NCBI RefSeq assembly: GCF_014649955.1
Contig: NZ_BMUA01000019.1
Location: 83,185-147,184, forward strand
DNA length: 64,000 bases
Source of the DNA: Streptomyces violascens
Lineage (GTDB): Bacteria; Actinomycetota; Actinomycetes; Streptomycetales; Streptomycetaceae
Direction: 5' to 3'
Part shown: positions 1-9,040 of the stretch, in pieces
Position numbering within the stretch: position 1 is the stretch's first letter
How the letters are laid out: each line of letters begins with the position of its first letter
The notes under the pieces: model-generated
Databases searched by the model: none
The model's input: only the letters and a program-made list of their open reading frames with translations
Told to the model about the DNA's origin: nothing
Position numbers and translations under genes: made by a program

Positions 1-168
1 GCGGGCCACGTCCTCGCGGATGTCGTACAGGTAGGCGTTCAGGGTGGGGGTGTTGCGCCGGGCCGCCCAGTCGCGGGTGGGCGCCTCGAAGACGACGTCC
101 CCCGTTCCCTCGGGCAGCGCCCCGCCGCGCAGAATGCGCCGCAGCGCCTCGTCGATTTCGTGGATCAT
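1..168 (-). CDS. DUF4255 (Pvc16 N-terminal-like) protein, 5' part only
   Basis: Only the first 56 codons are inside the window; the gene runs off the left edge. The visible N-terminus (MIHEIDEALRRILRGG, then GDVVFEAPTRDWAARRNTP and TLNAYLYDIREDVAR) matches the opening of DUF4255 proteins: an amphipathic helix, then a W-A-x-R-x-x-P-T-L-N-x-Y-L-Y-D-I segment. That family is found in extracellular contractile injection systems and phage-tail-like particles (Pvc16), where it is thought to cap or terminate the tail tube. Family assignment is from recognition of the motif; its role in a complete injection locus is inference because the neighbours lie outside. The LuxR-type gene just upstream on the same strand could be its regulator. 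Confidence 0.7.
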   Translation of the reverse strand, partial: MIHEIDEALRRILRGGALPEGTGDVVFEAPTRDWAARRNTPTLNAYLYDIREDVAR

Positions 169-260
169 TGAGCCAATTTCCCGAGGTGTCGGATGCCGTC
201 GAAGTCCGCTTGCACCGACGGCTGTTGAGCCGATGGGGCCGACAGGTGGACCCGGGTCGG

Positions 261-938
261 CTAGATGTAACCCTCCCGCAGCGCATACGCCACCGCATGC
301 GCGCGGTTGGTGAGCTGGAGGCGGGTCATGAGGGCGTGCAGGATGTTCTTGACAGTGCGTTCCGAGTAGGCGAGCTTCTCGGAGATCTGCCGGGTGTCGA
401 GGCCCTCGGCGACCAGGCGCAGGACGTCCACCTCGCGCGGTGCCATGCCGAAGAGCGGCGCGGTCGAGGAGGACCCGGCCGACGCGGACGTGGTCTCCGA
501 GCGGCGAAGGCGGCCGACCTGCACGAGGAGTCTGCTGATCAGGTCGGGCGGCAGCTCGCCCTCGCCGCGCGCCGCGCTGTGCACGGCCTTCAACAGGCGC
601 TGTTCGGTGGCCTGATGGCGCCACAGGATGGCGCGCACCCCGTACTCGACCACGGTCAGCAGATCGGGCTCGCGCAGTTCGCGGGCTATGAGTACGACGC
701 GCTGCTCGCCGCCGCGCACGACGCGGCGCAGCTCGGCGGAGGCCGAGTCGTCGACCTGGTCGACGAGCATGACGGCGACCGCGGGGTCGGCCTGACGGCC
801 GTCCGTCTCGCGGGTCTCCCGGGTGTCGCGCAGGACTTCGACGGTGGGCTGGTGCTGCAGGTGGCTGATGACCCCGGCCCGGCTCAGCGGATCGGAGGCG
901 TGAACGGTCACCGTGACACGATTCGCGAGCAATGGCAT
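261..938 (-). CDS. LuxR/NarL-type transcriptional regulator
   Basis: A 225-residue protein. Residues about 1-130 have the size of a degenerate receiver domain but lack the usual acidic pair near the N-terminus (it begins MPLLANRVTVTVHASDPLSR), so phosphorylation is doubtful. Residues about 160-225 form a clear LuxR C-terminal helix-turn-helix (REVDVLRLVAEGLDTRQISE followed by ERTVKNILHALMTRL). I chose the ATG at 938 because GGAAAGGACAGGG lies just before it; the frame stays open further upstream without a ribosome site. It is codirectional with, and 92 bp from, the DUF4255 gene, so it may control the injection-system locus beyond the edge. An inverted repeat sits about 70 bp upstream. Confidence 0.85.
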   Translation of the reverse strand: MPLLANRVTVTVHASDPLSRAGVISHLQHQPTVEVLRDTRETRETDGRQADPAVAVMLVDQVDDSASAELRRVVRGGEQRVVLIARELREPDLLTVVEYGVRAILWRHQATEQRLLKAVHSAARGEGELPPDLISRLLVQVGRLRRSETTSASAGSSSTAPLFGMAPREVDVLRLVAEGLDTRQISEKLAYSERTVKNILHALMTRLQLTNRAHAVAYALREGYI

Positions 939-1008
939 TTCCCTGTCCTTTCCCTCTCCCCGTTGCGTATCGACCGGCCCACTCTGGTCGGGCCCGATCA
1001 ACAGCGAA

Positions 1009-1022
1009 TCAACAACCGTTGA
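1009..1022. promoter_or_regulatory. short inverted repeat upstream of the LuxR gene
   Basis: TCAAC-AACC-GTTGA, a 5-bp perfect inverted repeat 71 bp upstream of the LuxR start codon. Placement suggests an operator; no regulator is assigned. Confidence 0.3.
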
Positions 1023-1103
1023 ATGAGCCACCAATCCGGCCACGAGCGGTCGAAGTCGTCAGGAAAAGAGGTCGGGAGAGGATCGGGAAAGGATCGGGAA
1101 AGG

Positions 1104-1143
1104 GGTGCGGGGCCCGGGATCACCAGACCCCGGGCCCCGCACC
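1104..1143. terminator. metG terminator hairpin
   Basis: A perfect 15-bp stem (GGTGCGGGGCCCGGG at 1104-1118 with its complement at 1129-1143) and a 10-nt loop, 33 bp beyond the metG stop codon. No T-tract follows, as is usual in Streptomyces. Confidence 0.75.
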
Positions 1144-1175
1144 GTACGTACATCGACGTACGGACGACAACTCCC

Positions 1176-2756
1176 TTACGCGGGCTTCTCCTCCAGGCGC
1201 GGGAAGAGCACCGCACCCTTGGTGACCTTCGCGCCGGCGGGCAGCAGGCCCCACGTGCCGGCGTCCTGGACGCGCTGCTCGGCGAGCGAGCCGAGCGGAG
1301 CCTCCGCGCCGAGCGAGTCCCACAGCTGCTGCGAGGTGTCCGGCATCACGGAGTTGAGCAGGACGGCGACACCGCGCAGGGATTCGGCCGCGGTGTACAG
1401 GATCGTCGCGAGGCGGGCCCTGCCCTCGGGCGTCTCGTCCTTGGCGACCTTCCACGGCTCCTGCTCCGTGAGGTAGCCGTTGACCTGCTTGACGAAGTCG
1501 AAGACGGCCAGGATGCCGCCCTGGAAGTCGAGTTCGTCGCCGATGCGCCGGTCGGCCTCGGTGACGGCGTTGGCCAGACCGTCCTGGACGGCCTTCTCGG
1601 CGTCGCCGTCGGCGATCGCCGCGGGCAGCTCGCCGCCGAAGTACTTGCCGACCATGGCGGCCACCCGGGACGCCAAGTTGCCGTAGTCGTTGGCGAGTTC
1701 GGAGGTGTAGCGGGCGGTGAAGTCCTCCCAGGAGAACGAGCCGTCCTGGCCGAAGGCGATGGCCCGCAGGAAGTACCAGCGGTAGGCGTCGACGCCGAAG
1801 TGCGCGGTCAGGTCCTGCGGCTTGATGCCGGTCAGGTTCGACTTCGACATCTTCTCGCCGCCGACCATCAGCCAGCCGTTGGCCGCGACCTTCCCCGGCA
1901 CGGGCAGCCCGTTGGCCATCAGCATCGCGGGCCAGATGATCGCGTGGAAGCGCAGGATGTCCTTGCCCACGAGGTGCACGTCGGCCGGGAAGATCTCCTC
2001 GAACCGGGCCTGGTCGGCGCCGTACCCGACGGCCGTCGCGTAGTTGAGCAGCGCGTCCACCCACACGTAGATGACGTGCTCGGTGTCCCACGGCACCGGC
2101 ACGCCCCAGTCGAAGGTCGACCGCGAGATGGACAGGTCCTGGAGGCCCTTGCGCACGAAGTTGAGCACCTCGTTGCGGGCCGACTCGGGCTGGATGAAGC
2201 CCGGATTCGCCTCGTAGAACTCAAGGAGCTTCGGACCGTACTCGCTCAGCTTGAAGAAGTAGTTCTCCTCCTTGAGGAGCTCCACCGGCTTCTTGTGGAT
2301 GGCGCACAGCTCGCTGCCGTCCTCGGCCTTGATCAGGTCGCCGGGGAGCTTGTACTCCTCGCAGCCCACGCAGTACGGGCCCTCGTAGCCGCCCTTGTAG
2401 ATCTCGCCCTTGTCGTACAGGTCCTGGACGAACTCCTGCACCCGGTCGGTGTGCCGCTTCTGGGTGGTGCGGATGAAGTCGTCGTTCTTGATGTTCAGGT
2501 GCTCCCACAGGGGCTGCCACGCCTCGCCGACGAGCTTGTCGCACCACTCCTGGGGCGTGACGCCGTTCGCCTCGGCCGTACGCATGATCTTCTGGCCGTG
2601 CTCGTCCGTGCCCGTCAGGTACCAGACCTTCTCGCCGCGCTGGCGGTGCCAGCGGGTGAGCACGTCACCGGCGACGGTGGTGTAGGCGTGGCCCAGGTGC
2701 GGGGCATCGTTGACGTAGTAGATGGGCGTCGAAACGTAGTACGTCGGCGAAGGCAT
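1176..2756 (-). CDS. metG: methionyl-tRNA synthetase
   Basis: Class I aminoacyl-tRNA synthetase of 526 residues that charges tRNA-Met in the cytoplasm. The start MPSPTYYVSTPIYYVND is canonical; the HIGH-type signature is PHLGHAY near residue 20, a zinc-knuckle region carries CVGCEEYKLPGDL and a following Cys/His, and the KMSKS loop appears as GGEKMSKSNLTG near residue 300. The C-terminal anticodon-binding helical domain is present, but no extra C-terminal tRNA-binding (EMAP-like) domain follows, typical of the shorter actinobacterial form. The frame is open 38 codons further upstream without family similarity, so the ATG at 2756 is preferred. Monocistronic, ending at a strong hairpin; divergent from the two-component genes. 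Confidence 0.98.
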   Translation of the reverse strand: MPSPTYYVSTPIYYVNDAPHLGHAYTTVAGDVLTRWHRQRGEKVWYLTGTDEHGQKIMRTAEANGVTPQEWCDKLVGEAWQPLWEHLNIKNDDFIRTTQKRHTDRVQEFVQDLYDKGEIYKGGYEGPYCVGCEEYKLPGDLIKAEDGSELCAIHKKPVELLKEENYFFKLSEYGPKLLEFYEANPGFIQPESARNEVLNFVRKGLQDLSISRSTFDWGVPVPWDTEHVIYVWVDALLNYATAVGYGADQARFEEIFPADVHLVGKDILRFHAIIWPAMLMANGLPVPGKVAANGWLMVGGEKMSKSNLTGIKPQDLTAHFGVDAYRWYFLRAIAFGQDGSFSWEDFTARYTSELANDYGNLASRVAAMVGKYFGGELPAAIADGDAEKAVQDGLANAVTEADRRIGDELDFQGGILAVFDFVKQVNGYLTEQEPWKVAKDETPEGRARLATILYTAAESLRGVAVLLNSVMPDTSQQLWDSLGAEAPLGSLAEQRVQDAGTWGLLPAGAKVTKGAVLFPRLEEKPA

Positions 2757-2911
2757 GCGCGGAATCCTATCGGCCGGCGTCACCGTGCCCGCCCGGGATG
2801 TCCGGATGGCGGACGTCTGCGAGGGCGCGGAGAGGTTTGCGAAACACCCGTTGCCGTAGCAAGGACGCATCCTGGGACGGAAGGGGGCACGTGCGCACGA
2901 AGGACGAGAAC

Positions 2912-3565
2912 ATGCGGGTACTGGTCGCCGAGGACGAGGAGGTCCTCGCCGAGCTCGTCGCCACCGGACTGCGGCGGGCCGGCTTCGCCGTGGACACGGT
3001 CTACAGCGGGGACGCGGCCCTCGCGTACCTGGGCCTTCACGACTACGACGTGGTGGTGCTGGACCGGGACCTGCCGCGCGTGCACGGCGACGAGGTGGCG
3101 CGACGCCTGGTCGCGGACGCCTCCCGTACCCGCATCCTGATGCTGACCGCGTCCGCGTCCATGGAGGACCGGGTCCAGGGCCTCGACCTCGGCGCGGACG
3201 ACTATCTGGGCAAGCCCTTCGAGTTCCCCGAGCTGGTCTCGCGGGTCCGCGCGCTCAGGCGGCGCAGCGCCCGTCCGGTGCCGCCGGTCCTGGAGCGGCA
3301 CGGGCTGCGCCTGGACACCGTGCGGCGCACCGCCCACCGCGACGGCCAGGAGCTCGACCTCTCGCCCAAGGAGTTCGCGGTGCTCCAGATCCTCCTGGAG
3401 GCGGACGGCGCGACCGTCTCGGCCGAGGAGCTCCTGGAGCGCGCGTGGGACGCCAACGCGGACCCGTTCACGGGCGCGGTACGCGTCGCGATGAGCAAGC
3501 TGCGCGGAAAGCTCGGCGAGCCCGCGCTGATCCGTACCGTCCAGGGCGTGGGGTACGCACTGTGA
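2912..3565 (+). CDS. OmpR/PhoB-family response regulator
   Basis: 217 residues: receiver domain (acidic residues E7/D8, phospho-acceptor D51 in VVVLDRDLP, T79, and K101 in LGKPFEF) followed by an OmpR/PhoB winged helix (LSPKEFAVLQILLEADGATV, then VRVAMSKLRGKLGEP and a terminal VQGVGYAL). It is paired with the kinase gene 13 bp downstream. The ATG at 2912 has AAGGA seven bases before it; an in-frame GTG at 2891 with a strong GGAAGGGGG site is a real alternative and would add seven residues (VRTKDEN). The signal it answers to cannot be read from the sequence. Confidence 0.93.
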   Translation: MRVLVAEDEEVLAELVATGLRRAGFAVDTVYSGDAALAYLGLHDYDVVVLDRDLPRVHGDEVARRLVADASRTRILMLTASASMEDRVQGLDLGADDYLGKPFEFPELVSRVRALRRRSARPVPPVLERHGLRLDTVRRTAHRDGQELDLSPKEFAVLQILLEADGATVSAEELLERAWDANADPFTGAVRVAMSKLRGKLGEPALIRTVQGVGYAL

Positions 3566-3578
3566 GGGGCCGGGCCCG

Positions 3579-4703
3579 GTGATCAGGACCCGTATAGCGC
3601 TGATCTTCGGCGGCGTCTTCCTGGTGCTCGGCGCGGCGCTGCTCGCCGTCGTGAACCTGCTCTCGCGGGCCGGCACCCAGGAAGAGGCGACCGCGATCGC
3701 GACCAGAGCGACCACCCTCCATGTCCCCGGGGCGCCCGCCTACAAGGGCCAGGCCGTGCCCCTCGAACCGCTGACCGTCTACCGGGTCACCTCCGACGTC
3801 AGCGACGCCGCGTCCAGCCAGACCGCCCTGTGGTCCACCCTCGCGCTGGTCGCGATCGCACTGCTCGCGGTCGTGGTGGGCTGGTGGACGGCGGGCCGAC
3901 TGCTTCGTCCCGTACACGTCATGACGGCACGGGCCCGCAAGCTGACCGCGAGCAACCTGCACGAGAGGGTCGGAGCAGCCGGACCGGACGACGAGCTGAA
4001 GGAACTCGGCGACACGATCGACGACCTCCTCGGCCGTCTCGAAGCCGCCTTCGACAGCCAGCGCCGCTTCATCGCCAACGCCTCGCACGAACTGCGCACC
4101 CCGCTCGCCACCCAGCGCGCCGCGATCCAGATCGGCCTCGACGGCGAGCCGGGCCCCGACGACATCGAGCGCACCCGCAGCACCCTGCTCGACAACAACC
4201 GCCGCAGCGAGCAGCTCATCGAGGGGCTTTTGATGCTGGCCCGCAGCGAGCGGGGCCTGGAAGAGCGCGAGGAGGTGGACCTCGCGGAGGTCGTACGGGA
4301 GGAGGCGGCGCGCTACGACACGGTCGAGGTCGATGCGGCGCCCGCTGTGGTGCGGGGCAACCGGGCGCTGCTCGCCCGCCTGACCGCGAACCTCCTCGCC
4401 AACGCGGTCACCTACAACGAACCGGGCGGGGCGGTGGAGGTCACGGTGTACGGCGGCCGTCTGGTGGTGGCCAACCCCACCGGCCCGGCGGTCGCCGAGG
4501 ACGAGATCCCGGCCCTGTTCGAGCCCTTCCGGCGGGGCGAGGGCCGCGACCGGATGGGCCCGGGGGCGGGCCTGGGCCTGTCCATCGTGCGCTCGATCGC
4601 GCTGGCGCACGGGGGGACGGCCACGGCGGAGCCGGGCACCGAGGGCGGCCTGACCGTAACGGTCTCCCTCCCCAGGGCACCCGGCCCGCCGGACAGGCCC
4701 TAG
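3579..4703 (+). CDS. membrane sensor histidine kinase
   Basis: 374 residues from a GTG start preceded by GAGGGG. TM1 (about 5-27), a short 55-residue extracytoplasmic segment, TM2 (about 84-104), a HAMP linker, the dimerisation/phospho-acceptor box ANASHELRTPL with H170, and an ATPase domain with N-box LLANAVTYN and G-box GAGLGLSIV. Partner of the upstream response regulator, probably one transcript. The sensor loop is short, so it may read membrane or envelope state rather than a large ligand (inference). Its stop codon is 3 bp from the stop of the convergent VWA gene, with no obvious terminator between. Confidence 0.94.
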   Translation: MIRTRIALIFGGVFLVLGAALLAVVNLLSRAGTQEEATAIATRATTLHVPGAPAYKGQAVPLEPLTVYRVTSDVSDAASSQTALWSTLALVAIALLAVVVGWWTAGRLLRPVHVMTARARKLTASNLHERVGAAGPDDELKELGDTIDDLLGRLEAAFDSQRRFIANASHELRTPLATQRAAIQIGLDGEPGPDDIERTRSTLLDNNRRSEQLIEGLLMLARSERGLEEREEVDLAEVVREEAARYDTVEVDAAPAVVRGNRALLARLTANLLANAVTYNEPGGAVEVTVYGGRLVVANPTGPAVAEDEIPALFEPFRRGEGRDRMGPGAGLGLSIVRSIALAHGGTATAEPGTEGGLTVTVSLPRAPGPPDRP

Positions 4704-4706
4704 GGG

Positions 4707-6233
4707 TCAGGGCTGGGGGCGGAACGAGCTCAGCAGCCCCTGGTAGACCTCGGCGTCGCTGAGCTCACGGGGAGCGGGCCCGGCGTGGAAGAACCCGACG
4801 TGCTCGTGCTCTCCCTCCGCACTGCGCAGAAAATCGAACGCCTTGGAGTCATCCTCACCGAAGGCGACGAACTGCCAGTAGAGGGGCTTGTCGGCGACGT
4901 CGGCGAGGGCCTGGCGGGCGGGGAGCTTGGCGTCGGGGGCGCCGTCGGTCTGGAACACGACGAGCACGGGCCCCTCGTACCCCGCCTTCTCGACGTGCTC
5001 GACGACCTCCTCGACACCCCGGTGATAACTGGTCCGCCCGAGCCGCCCGAGCGCGGCGTGGGTCGTGTCGACGAGGCTTTCGTAGGAGTCGAGGGTGAGG
5101 TCGACGACCCCGTCGACATCGGTCGAGAAGAACACGGTGTGCACGGTGGCGTCCTCGTCGAGGTGCGCGGCGAGCGCGAGCACCTGCTCGGCGAGCCCCT
5201 GCGCGCTGCCGTCCTTGTAGTAGGGCCGCATGGACCCGGACCGGTCGAGCACGAGGTACACCTTGGCGCGGGCACCGCTGATCCCGGCCTTCTTGAGCGC
5301 GGCCCCGGCAGCCTTGTAGGCCCCGGAGAGCCCGGGAGCCCGGGACCTGACCTTGGCGGGGGAGAGGGCGGGCTTGGGGGCAGGATCCTGGGCGGGCTCC
5401 GGCTCCAGTTCGGCTCCGGCTTCGGCGTGGGCGGGCTCGGGCTCGGCTTCCGGCTGTACGGGCTCGGGGTCCGGCTCGGCTTCGGCTTGAACGGGCTGGG
5501 GCGCGGCCTCGGCCTTCGCGGGCTCGGGCTCGGCGACGGGCTCGGCCGGAATGGGCTCGGCTTCGGCCTGAGCGGGCTCTGCCTCTGCCTCTGCCTCCGC
5601 CTCCGCCTTCGCGGGCTCGGGCTCGATGACAGGCTCCGCCTGTACGGGCTCCGGCGTGGGCTCGGGGTCGGGCTCCGGCTCGGCGATGGGGGCAACGTGG
5701 GCCTCCGCCTCCACCGAAGAGGGCTCGACCGAAACGGGCTCGGCTTCCGCCTGTACGGGCTCGGGCTCGGGGGCGCCGGCCTCCGGCTCCTCGACCGGCA
5801 CGGGCTCGATGACCGGCCGAGTCTCAGCCACCGGCTCGGGCTTCGCCTCCGTACGGGGCTGAGGCAGCTCGACGACGGCGTTCGAGGAACTGGGGGAACC
5901 GGCAGTGTCGGACGCGGACCCGGACGCGGACCCAGAGTCGGACTCAGCCCCCGTGTCGGAGCCGGACTCGGACTCGGGGTCTGAGTCGGAGTCGGACGAG
6001 GACGCAGGCGGGCGAGGCCCGTCGAAGGCGGCGGCGACGAGTTCCTCCGCCGAGGACAGGACGACTTCTTCCGCCGGGGCGGGAATGGAAGGCGCGGCAG
6101 CGTCGGTGGTGACCGGTGCCTCGACGGCCTCCGGGGTGCGTTCGGCCTGGGGCGGTACGGAAGCCGCCGTCGGCTCGGCGCGCTCCGCGCGATCGCGTCC
6201 GAACACCTTGCGCAGCAAGCTCCGAATGCCCAT
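4707..6233 (-). CDS. von Willebrand factor A protein with long low-complexity linker (TerF-like)
   Basis: 508 residues. A short basic N-terminus (MGIRSLLRKVFGRDRAERAE) precedes roughly 250 residues of low complexity: an Asp/Ser/Glu-rich block (DSDSDPESESGSD type) and many Glu-Pro/Glu-Ala units such as EPEPVQAEAEP. The C-terminal VWA domain starts near residue 325 with a metal-ion site DRSGSM and the later TDGAPDAKLP segment; it resembles VWA domains of tellurium-resistance (TerF-type) proteins. No signal peptide or membrane helix is evident, so it is probably cytoplasmic. The ATG at 6233 has AAAGG nine bases upstream; an ATG at 6251 is possible. The repeated GGCTCGGGC-rich DNA could vary in length by slippage in units of whole codons. 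Function is not known. Confidence 0.85.
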   Translation of the reverse strand: MGIRSLLRKVFGRDRAERAEPTAASVPPQAERTPEAVEAPVTTDAAAPSIPAPAEEVVLSSAEELVAAAFDGPRPPASSSDSDSDPESESGSDTGAESDSGSASGSASDTAGSPSSSNAVVELPQPRTEAKPEPVAETRPVIEPVPVEEPEAGAPEPEPVQAEAEPVSVEPSSVEAEAHVAPIAEPEPDPEPTPEPVQAEPVIEPEPAKAEAEAEAEAEPAQAEAEPIPAEPVAEPEPAKAEAAPQPVQAEAEPDPEPVQPEAEPEPAHAEAGAELEPEPAQDPAPKPALSPAKVRSRAPGLSGAYKAAGAALKKAGISGARAKVYLVLDRSGSMRPYYKDGSAQGLAEQVLALAAHLDEDATVHTVFFSTDVDGVVDLTLDSYESLVDTTHAALGRLGRTSYHRGVEEVVEHVEKAGYEGPVLVVFQTDGAPDAKLPARQALADVADKPLYWQFVAFGEDDSKAFDFLRSAEGEHEHVGFFHAGPAPRELSDAEVYQGLLSSFRPQP

Positions 6234-6433
6234 GGGCGAGGCCTTTCGCATGAGTTGGGTGCGATAAGTACCGTGCTGCGCCACAGTTCCGGGATCAGAT
6301 CCCTGGCCAGCACGGACACGTAAGGTTAGCGACCCGGAGGACGGTTTCCCGGAAGGGGCCGGTTCCGCGTCCCCGAGGGGAGCGGTCCCGTGACGTTGCA
6401 AGGCTCCACCACACGGACGCCCGAGTCGGCGCC

Positions 6434-6541
6434 GGGCGCCCTACAGGGGCGCGGGGAACCGCGCGACCAGCCCCCACCGGGCCCGCACCCGAAATGCGAG
6501 CCCCCTCACCCCACCGGGCGCACCCGAAACGCGAGCCCCCG
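6434..6541. repeat. intergenic repeat cluster between the VWA and DUF4034-like genes
   Basis: The 312-bp gap 6234-6545 has no gene. It contains one copy of the dispersed AGGGGCGCGGGGAACCGCGC element (from about 6454) and then a roughly 30-bp direct repeat, CCACCGGG(CC)GCACCCGAAA-type, at 6474-6503 and 6511-6540 with a few differences. Confidence 0.6.
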
Positions 6542-6545
6542 GCTC

Positions 6546-7514
6546 TCAAGCCCCACCCTGCCCGCGCCAGCGGACGATCTGAGAAGCCGGATCCCCCGTA
6601 TAGACCCAGGGCACCAACGCAACCCGCTCCCCCAGCAACCCCACCAACGCCGCCCCCTCACGCGTGAGCCCCGCACAACACGCAGCATGGGCGAGGTAGT
6701 TGAGCTCGGCCGCTTCGGAGGCGTGGATGGGCCCCGGGGGCCGCCCCCCGAGCCAGCGGTCATACGTACGCCGAAGCTCGGTCACGGCAAGCTCGTGGTT
6801 CCAGTGCTGCCCGAACCCCCGGACAGGCCGCCCCTTCGCCGCATCGGAGACGTACCGGAACTCCTCCACCCGGGCGATCTGCACCAGCACAGGAAGCGGA
6901 GACCCGGCCGGAGCCGCCCCCGCCGCGTCCCGGGCGAAGTCGTACATCGAGCCGTGCGTCCCGTGCCAGCGCGCGGAGAAGTACCGCAGCATCTGGACGT
7001 GCCCTTCGAAGTGGTACGGGTCGCGCCGCCGCAACTCGTCCCACCAACCGCGCAGTTCACGCCGCGCGACCCCGCCCTCGTACAGCCGCACCACGGTGAG
7101 CAGCGAGGCCCAGGGGGTCGGGTCGGCGGGCCGGGCGTCGGCCGCGCCGAGGCAGGCCATGACGGCGACGTCGATGCGGTCGCGGTCGGTCCCGGCGCCG
7201 CGCCCGGCCGCGATGGCGCCGTTGAAGACGCGGGTCACCTCGGTGGCCGCCCGCAGCACCGCCGCGTCCGGGCTGTCGGGTTCGGCGGCCCGCCAGGCCT
7301 CGACGACGGTCGACCCGGCGGCGGCGTTGGCGAGCGCCCGGATCCGGTGCGTCCGCAGCGCCCAGTCGTCGCCGGTGGCCCGCAGCAGATCGCGTACGCC
7401 CTGCCAGCGACCGATGACGATGTCGTGCCGGGCGGCGGTGAGCGCGCGGTCGCCCAGGTCGGCGTCGAAGCGTATGGCCGCCTTCCGGTAGGCCCGGCGG
7501 CGCAGTGCTGCCAT
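6546..7514 (-). CDS. DUF4034-like hypothetical protein
   Basis: 322 residues, soluble, rich in helical repeats. It begins MAALRRRAYRKAAIRFD. The segment RDPYHFEGHVQMLRYFSARW and then GTHGSMYDFARDAA resembles the W-x-G-s-h-x-x-M-x-x-F-A-R motif I associate with DUF4034 proteins; this is a recognition from memory, not a search. No catalytic residues stand out and no membrane segment is present. It lies 14 bp downstream of the amino-acid permease on the same strand, so the two may be cotranscribed, but I see no functional link. Start ATG at 7514 with GAGAGGCGG about 10 bases upstream. Confidence 0.75.
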   Translation of the reverse strand: MAALRRRAYRKAAIRFDADLGDRALTAARHDIVIGRWQGVRDLLRATGDDWALRTHRIRALANAAAGSTVVEAWRAAEPDSPDAAVLRAATEVTRVFNGAIAAGRGAGTDRDRIDVAVMACLGAADARPADPTPWASLLTVVRLYEGGVARRELRGWWDELRRRDPYHFEGHVQMLRYFSARWHGTHGSMYDFARDAAGAAPAGSPLPVLVQIARVEEFRYVSDAAKGRPVRGFGQHWNHELAVTELRRTYDRWLGGRPPGPIHASEAAELNYLAHAACCAGLTREGAALVGLLGERVALVPWVYTGDPASQIVRWRGQGGA

Positions 7515-7528
7515 GCGCGTACCGCCTC

Positions 7529-9016
7529 TCAGAAGTCGGTGGGATGCCCAGCCTGGACGTACCTGGGTGCCTTTGTCCGGGAGTTGGGGAACCCGGTACC
7601 CACTTCGAATGAACGGGCCGCGTCCAGTCGGGCGGGACGGTAGTACGCGCTGCCCCGCCGCCAGTACCAGAGCATGGGGACGAGCCCCGCGAGCAGGCTG
7701 CCGATGCCGATCGCGACGGCGGCGCCGCTCAGCCGGGTCAGAGACGCGCCGAACACGCAGAACATGAAGACCGAGCCGAGCAGCGGCCAGGCCCCGCCGA
7801 GCAGGAAGGAGCTGACGGATTCGGTGAGCGTCCGGCGGTAGGCGACGACCGCCGCGAGGCCGGCGAGGCCGTAGTACAGGGTGGTCTGGAGGCCGATCGC
7901 GGCGAGCGCGTCGGACATGATGTCCTGCACGGAGCCGAGCGCGTTGGAGGCGACGAACAGCAGCAGCGCCACCGTGCCGACCACCACGATGGCCACCCAG
8001 GGCGTGTTCCACCGCCGGTGTACGGAGCCGAGCCCGCCCGGCATCGTCCGGTCGCGGCCCATCGCGAACAGGGAGCGGGTGACCTGGATGAGGGTGGTCT
8101 CCAGGGTGGCGATGGTGGAGAGGACCGCGGCGAGCACCATGAGCCTGCCGCCGACGCCGGGCCAGATGTGTTCGCCGAGCAGGGCGAGCACGTTGGACTG
8201 CCCGGCCTCGATCTCGCCGCTGGTGAGCAGCACGTTCACGGCGACGGTGAAGGCGACGAACAGCGCGAAGACGATGCCGACCCCGACCAGGGCCGCGAGC
8301 CCGGCGGTGCGGCGGCTGTCGCGGGTCTCCTCGCTGAGGTTGCTGGTGACGTCCCAGCCCCAGTAGTAGAACGCGGCGATCAGGGTGCCCGCGGCGAACC
8401 CGGACACCCCGTCGAAGTGCCCGAACCCGAGCCACCCCCAGTCGAACGGAACGACCCCGCCGCCCTCGCCGACCCGAACGAGCGCCCCGACGGAGAACCC
8501 GCCGAGAATCACCAACTCGACGCCGGAGATGACGAGTTGGGCCTTGGCCGACAGCCGGGCACCCCCCAGCACCACCCCCAGCATCAACAAGAACCACCCG
8601 GCACCCGTAGCGGTGGCGAGAGCGGTGTTGCGCGCGAGGGCGGGATCGAAGAGGCCCAGGGTCATCTGCCCGGCGGGCAGGGAGCCGGCCACCATGAACA
8701 GGGTGGCGGCGACGACGAGGGCCCACCCGCTGATGAACCCGAGAAAGGGATGCAGGGTGCGCCCGACCCAGGAGTAGGCGGCTCCCGCGTTGACATCGAT
8801 CCGCCCGAGCCGCCCGAAGGCGAGCACGATGCCGAGCATGGGGATCGCGCAGTAGAGCAGCGCAGCCGGACTGGCGAGCCCGACCGCACCCACGAGCACG
8901 GAGGTGGTGGCGGCGAGCGAATAGGCGGGCGCGCTGCCCGCGACCGCCATGACAACGGTGTCGAACGTGGACAGAACATTGGGCTGAAGCCCTCTGCCAC
9001 CGGTGCTGCTGCTCAT
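7529..9016 (-). CDS. APC-family amino-acid permease
   Basis: 495 residues with about 12 membrane helices. The N-terminal FDTVVMAVAGSAPAYSLAAT stretch and the VNAGAAYSWVGRTLHPFLGF segment are typical of the amino acid-polyamine-organocation family, in which unwound helix 1 binds the amine/carboxylate of the substrate. Substrate is unknown. The start ATG is preceded by AAAGGA. Upstream are an inverted repeat and a 13-bp direct repeat that look like regulatory sites. The C-terminal 40 residues are hydrophilic and probably cytoplasmic. The next gene starts 14 bp downstream. Confidence 0.92.
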   Translation of the reverse strand: MSSSTGGRGLQPNVLSTFDTVVMAVAGSAPAYSLAATTSVLVGAVGLASPAALLYCAIPMLGIVLAFGRLGRIDVNAGAAYSWVGRTLHPFLGFISGWALVVAATLFMVAGSLPAGQMTLGLFDPALARNTALATATGAGWFLLMLGVVLGGARLSAKAQLVISGVELVILGGFSVGALVRVGEGGGVVPFDWGWLGFGHFDGVSGFAAGTLIAAFYYWGWDVTSNLSEETRDSRRTAGLAALVGVGIVFALFVAFTVAVNVLLTSGEIEAGQSNVLALLGEHIWPGVGGRLMVLAAVLSTIATLETTLIQVTRSLFAMGRDRTMPGGLGSVHRRWNTPWVAIVVVGTVALLLFVASNALGSVQDIMSDALAAIGLQTTLYYGLAGLAAVVAYRRTLTESVSSFLLGGAWPLLGSVFMFCVFGASLTRLSGAAVAIGIGSLLAGLVPMLWYWRRGSAYYRPARLDAARSFEVGTGFPNSRTKAPRYVQAGHPTDF

Positions 9017-9040
9017 GGACCGAACATCCTTTGACGGCGC

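Noticed and set aside
1023..3140. 705-codon open frame antisense to metG
   Set aside because: Long stop-free frames opposite genes are expected at this GC content; composition is unlike protein and metG explains the region.
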